Assembly (NCBI RefSeq): GCF_009709555.1
Contig: NZ_WJBG01000250.1
Coordinates: 1 to 51,633 of the forward strand
Direction of reading: 5' to 3'
DNA from: Streptomyces blattellae
Lineage (GTDB): Bacteria; Actinomycetota; Actinomycetes; Streptomycetales; Streptomycetaceae
DNA length: 51,633 nucleotides
In this document: one piece after another, positions 51,571-51,633 of the stretch
How the letters are laid out: each line of letters begins with the position of its first letter
How positions within the stretch are numbered: the stretch's first letter is position 1
Program-made: the position numbers and the translations under genes
Notes under the pieces: model-generated
What the model saw: only the letters and a program-made list of their open reading frames with translations
Database searches by the model: none
Told to the model about the DNA's origin: nothing

Positions 51571-51633
51571 TTCCCCCACCGATTCCCGGAGTTCTTCACC
51601 GCGAGCCGGGCGCTCAGTTCCTCCCGCGCGGTC
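51567..51633 (-). CDS. C-terminal end of an unknown protein cut by the window edge
   Basis: The last 22 codons visible (AREELSARLAVKNSGNRWGK then stop) end in an ATGA overlap with the small membrane ORF. They are too short to assign, and the gene lies mainly outside the window. Confidence 0.3.
   Translation of the reverse strand, partial: TAREELSARLAVKNSGNRWGK

Overview
The window is chromosomal DNA of a Streptomyces-type actinomycete. This rests on the very high G+C, frequent GTG starts, the developmental regulator BldC, a valine dehydrogenase, an Lsr2-type nucleoid protein and the gene order SRP RNA-dnaX-purD-purC-purSQL-purF-purM-vdh-bldC-hrpA.

Left part (1-13.49 kb) is accessory DNA next to a tRNA-Ser(GGA) gene. 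The last 54 bp of the tRNA-Ser region (13405-13458) recur exactly at 5815-5868. Each copy is preceded on its left by the same 20-bp sequence and a perfect terminator hairpin. I read this as two elements integrated in tandem at the tRNA. The left one (1-5868, left end outside the window) holds a frameshifted IS4-type transposase, an XhoI/PaeR7I-type restriction-modification pair with an intact methylase but a frameshifted endonuclease, a putative winged-helix protein and a CoiA-like nuclease. The right one (5869-13404) holds sugar-nucleotide gene remnants, a truncated transposase, an intact VapBC toxin-antitoxin pair, a two-gene operon (XPB-type helicase-associated protein plus an HTH protein of unknown family), a divergent large 2OG-Fe(II) oxygenase and an IS110 remnant.

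Middle part (13.5-46.3 kb) is the conserved core. It carries SRP RNA, dnaX and the de novo purine genes purD, purC, purS, purQ, purL, purF and purM. Between these lie a membrane protein resembling an M48 peptidase without its zinc motif, a dimethylformamidase-like protein with a repeat-encoded linker, a two-component system with an ABC transporter set between two identical tRNA-Gly(GCC) genes, an Lsr2 paralogue, a maleylpyruvate-isomerase-like protein and a META lipoprotein. After purM come a DUF3073 protein, valine dehydrogenase, bldC, hrpA and a Glu-Asp-Phe tRNA cluster. A second identical tRNA-Asp lies on the other side of hrpA.

Right part (46.3-51.6 kb) starts with a membrane metallophosphoesterase. 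It is followed by an inverted duplication of a small zinc-metallopeptidase gene in which one copy has lost its active site. Beyond that lies foreign or decayed DNA: a broken DUF2637-like gene, a sigma-region-2-like ORF, and an isoaspartyl-methyltransferase-like gene translationally coupled to an Asp/Pro-rich 43-residue ORF and preceded by a small membrane peptide. This last group is the best candidate for an undescribed system, together with the XPB/HTH/oxygenase cluster. Both are hypotheses from context. All family calls come from reading the sequence without database searches.
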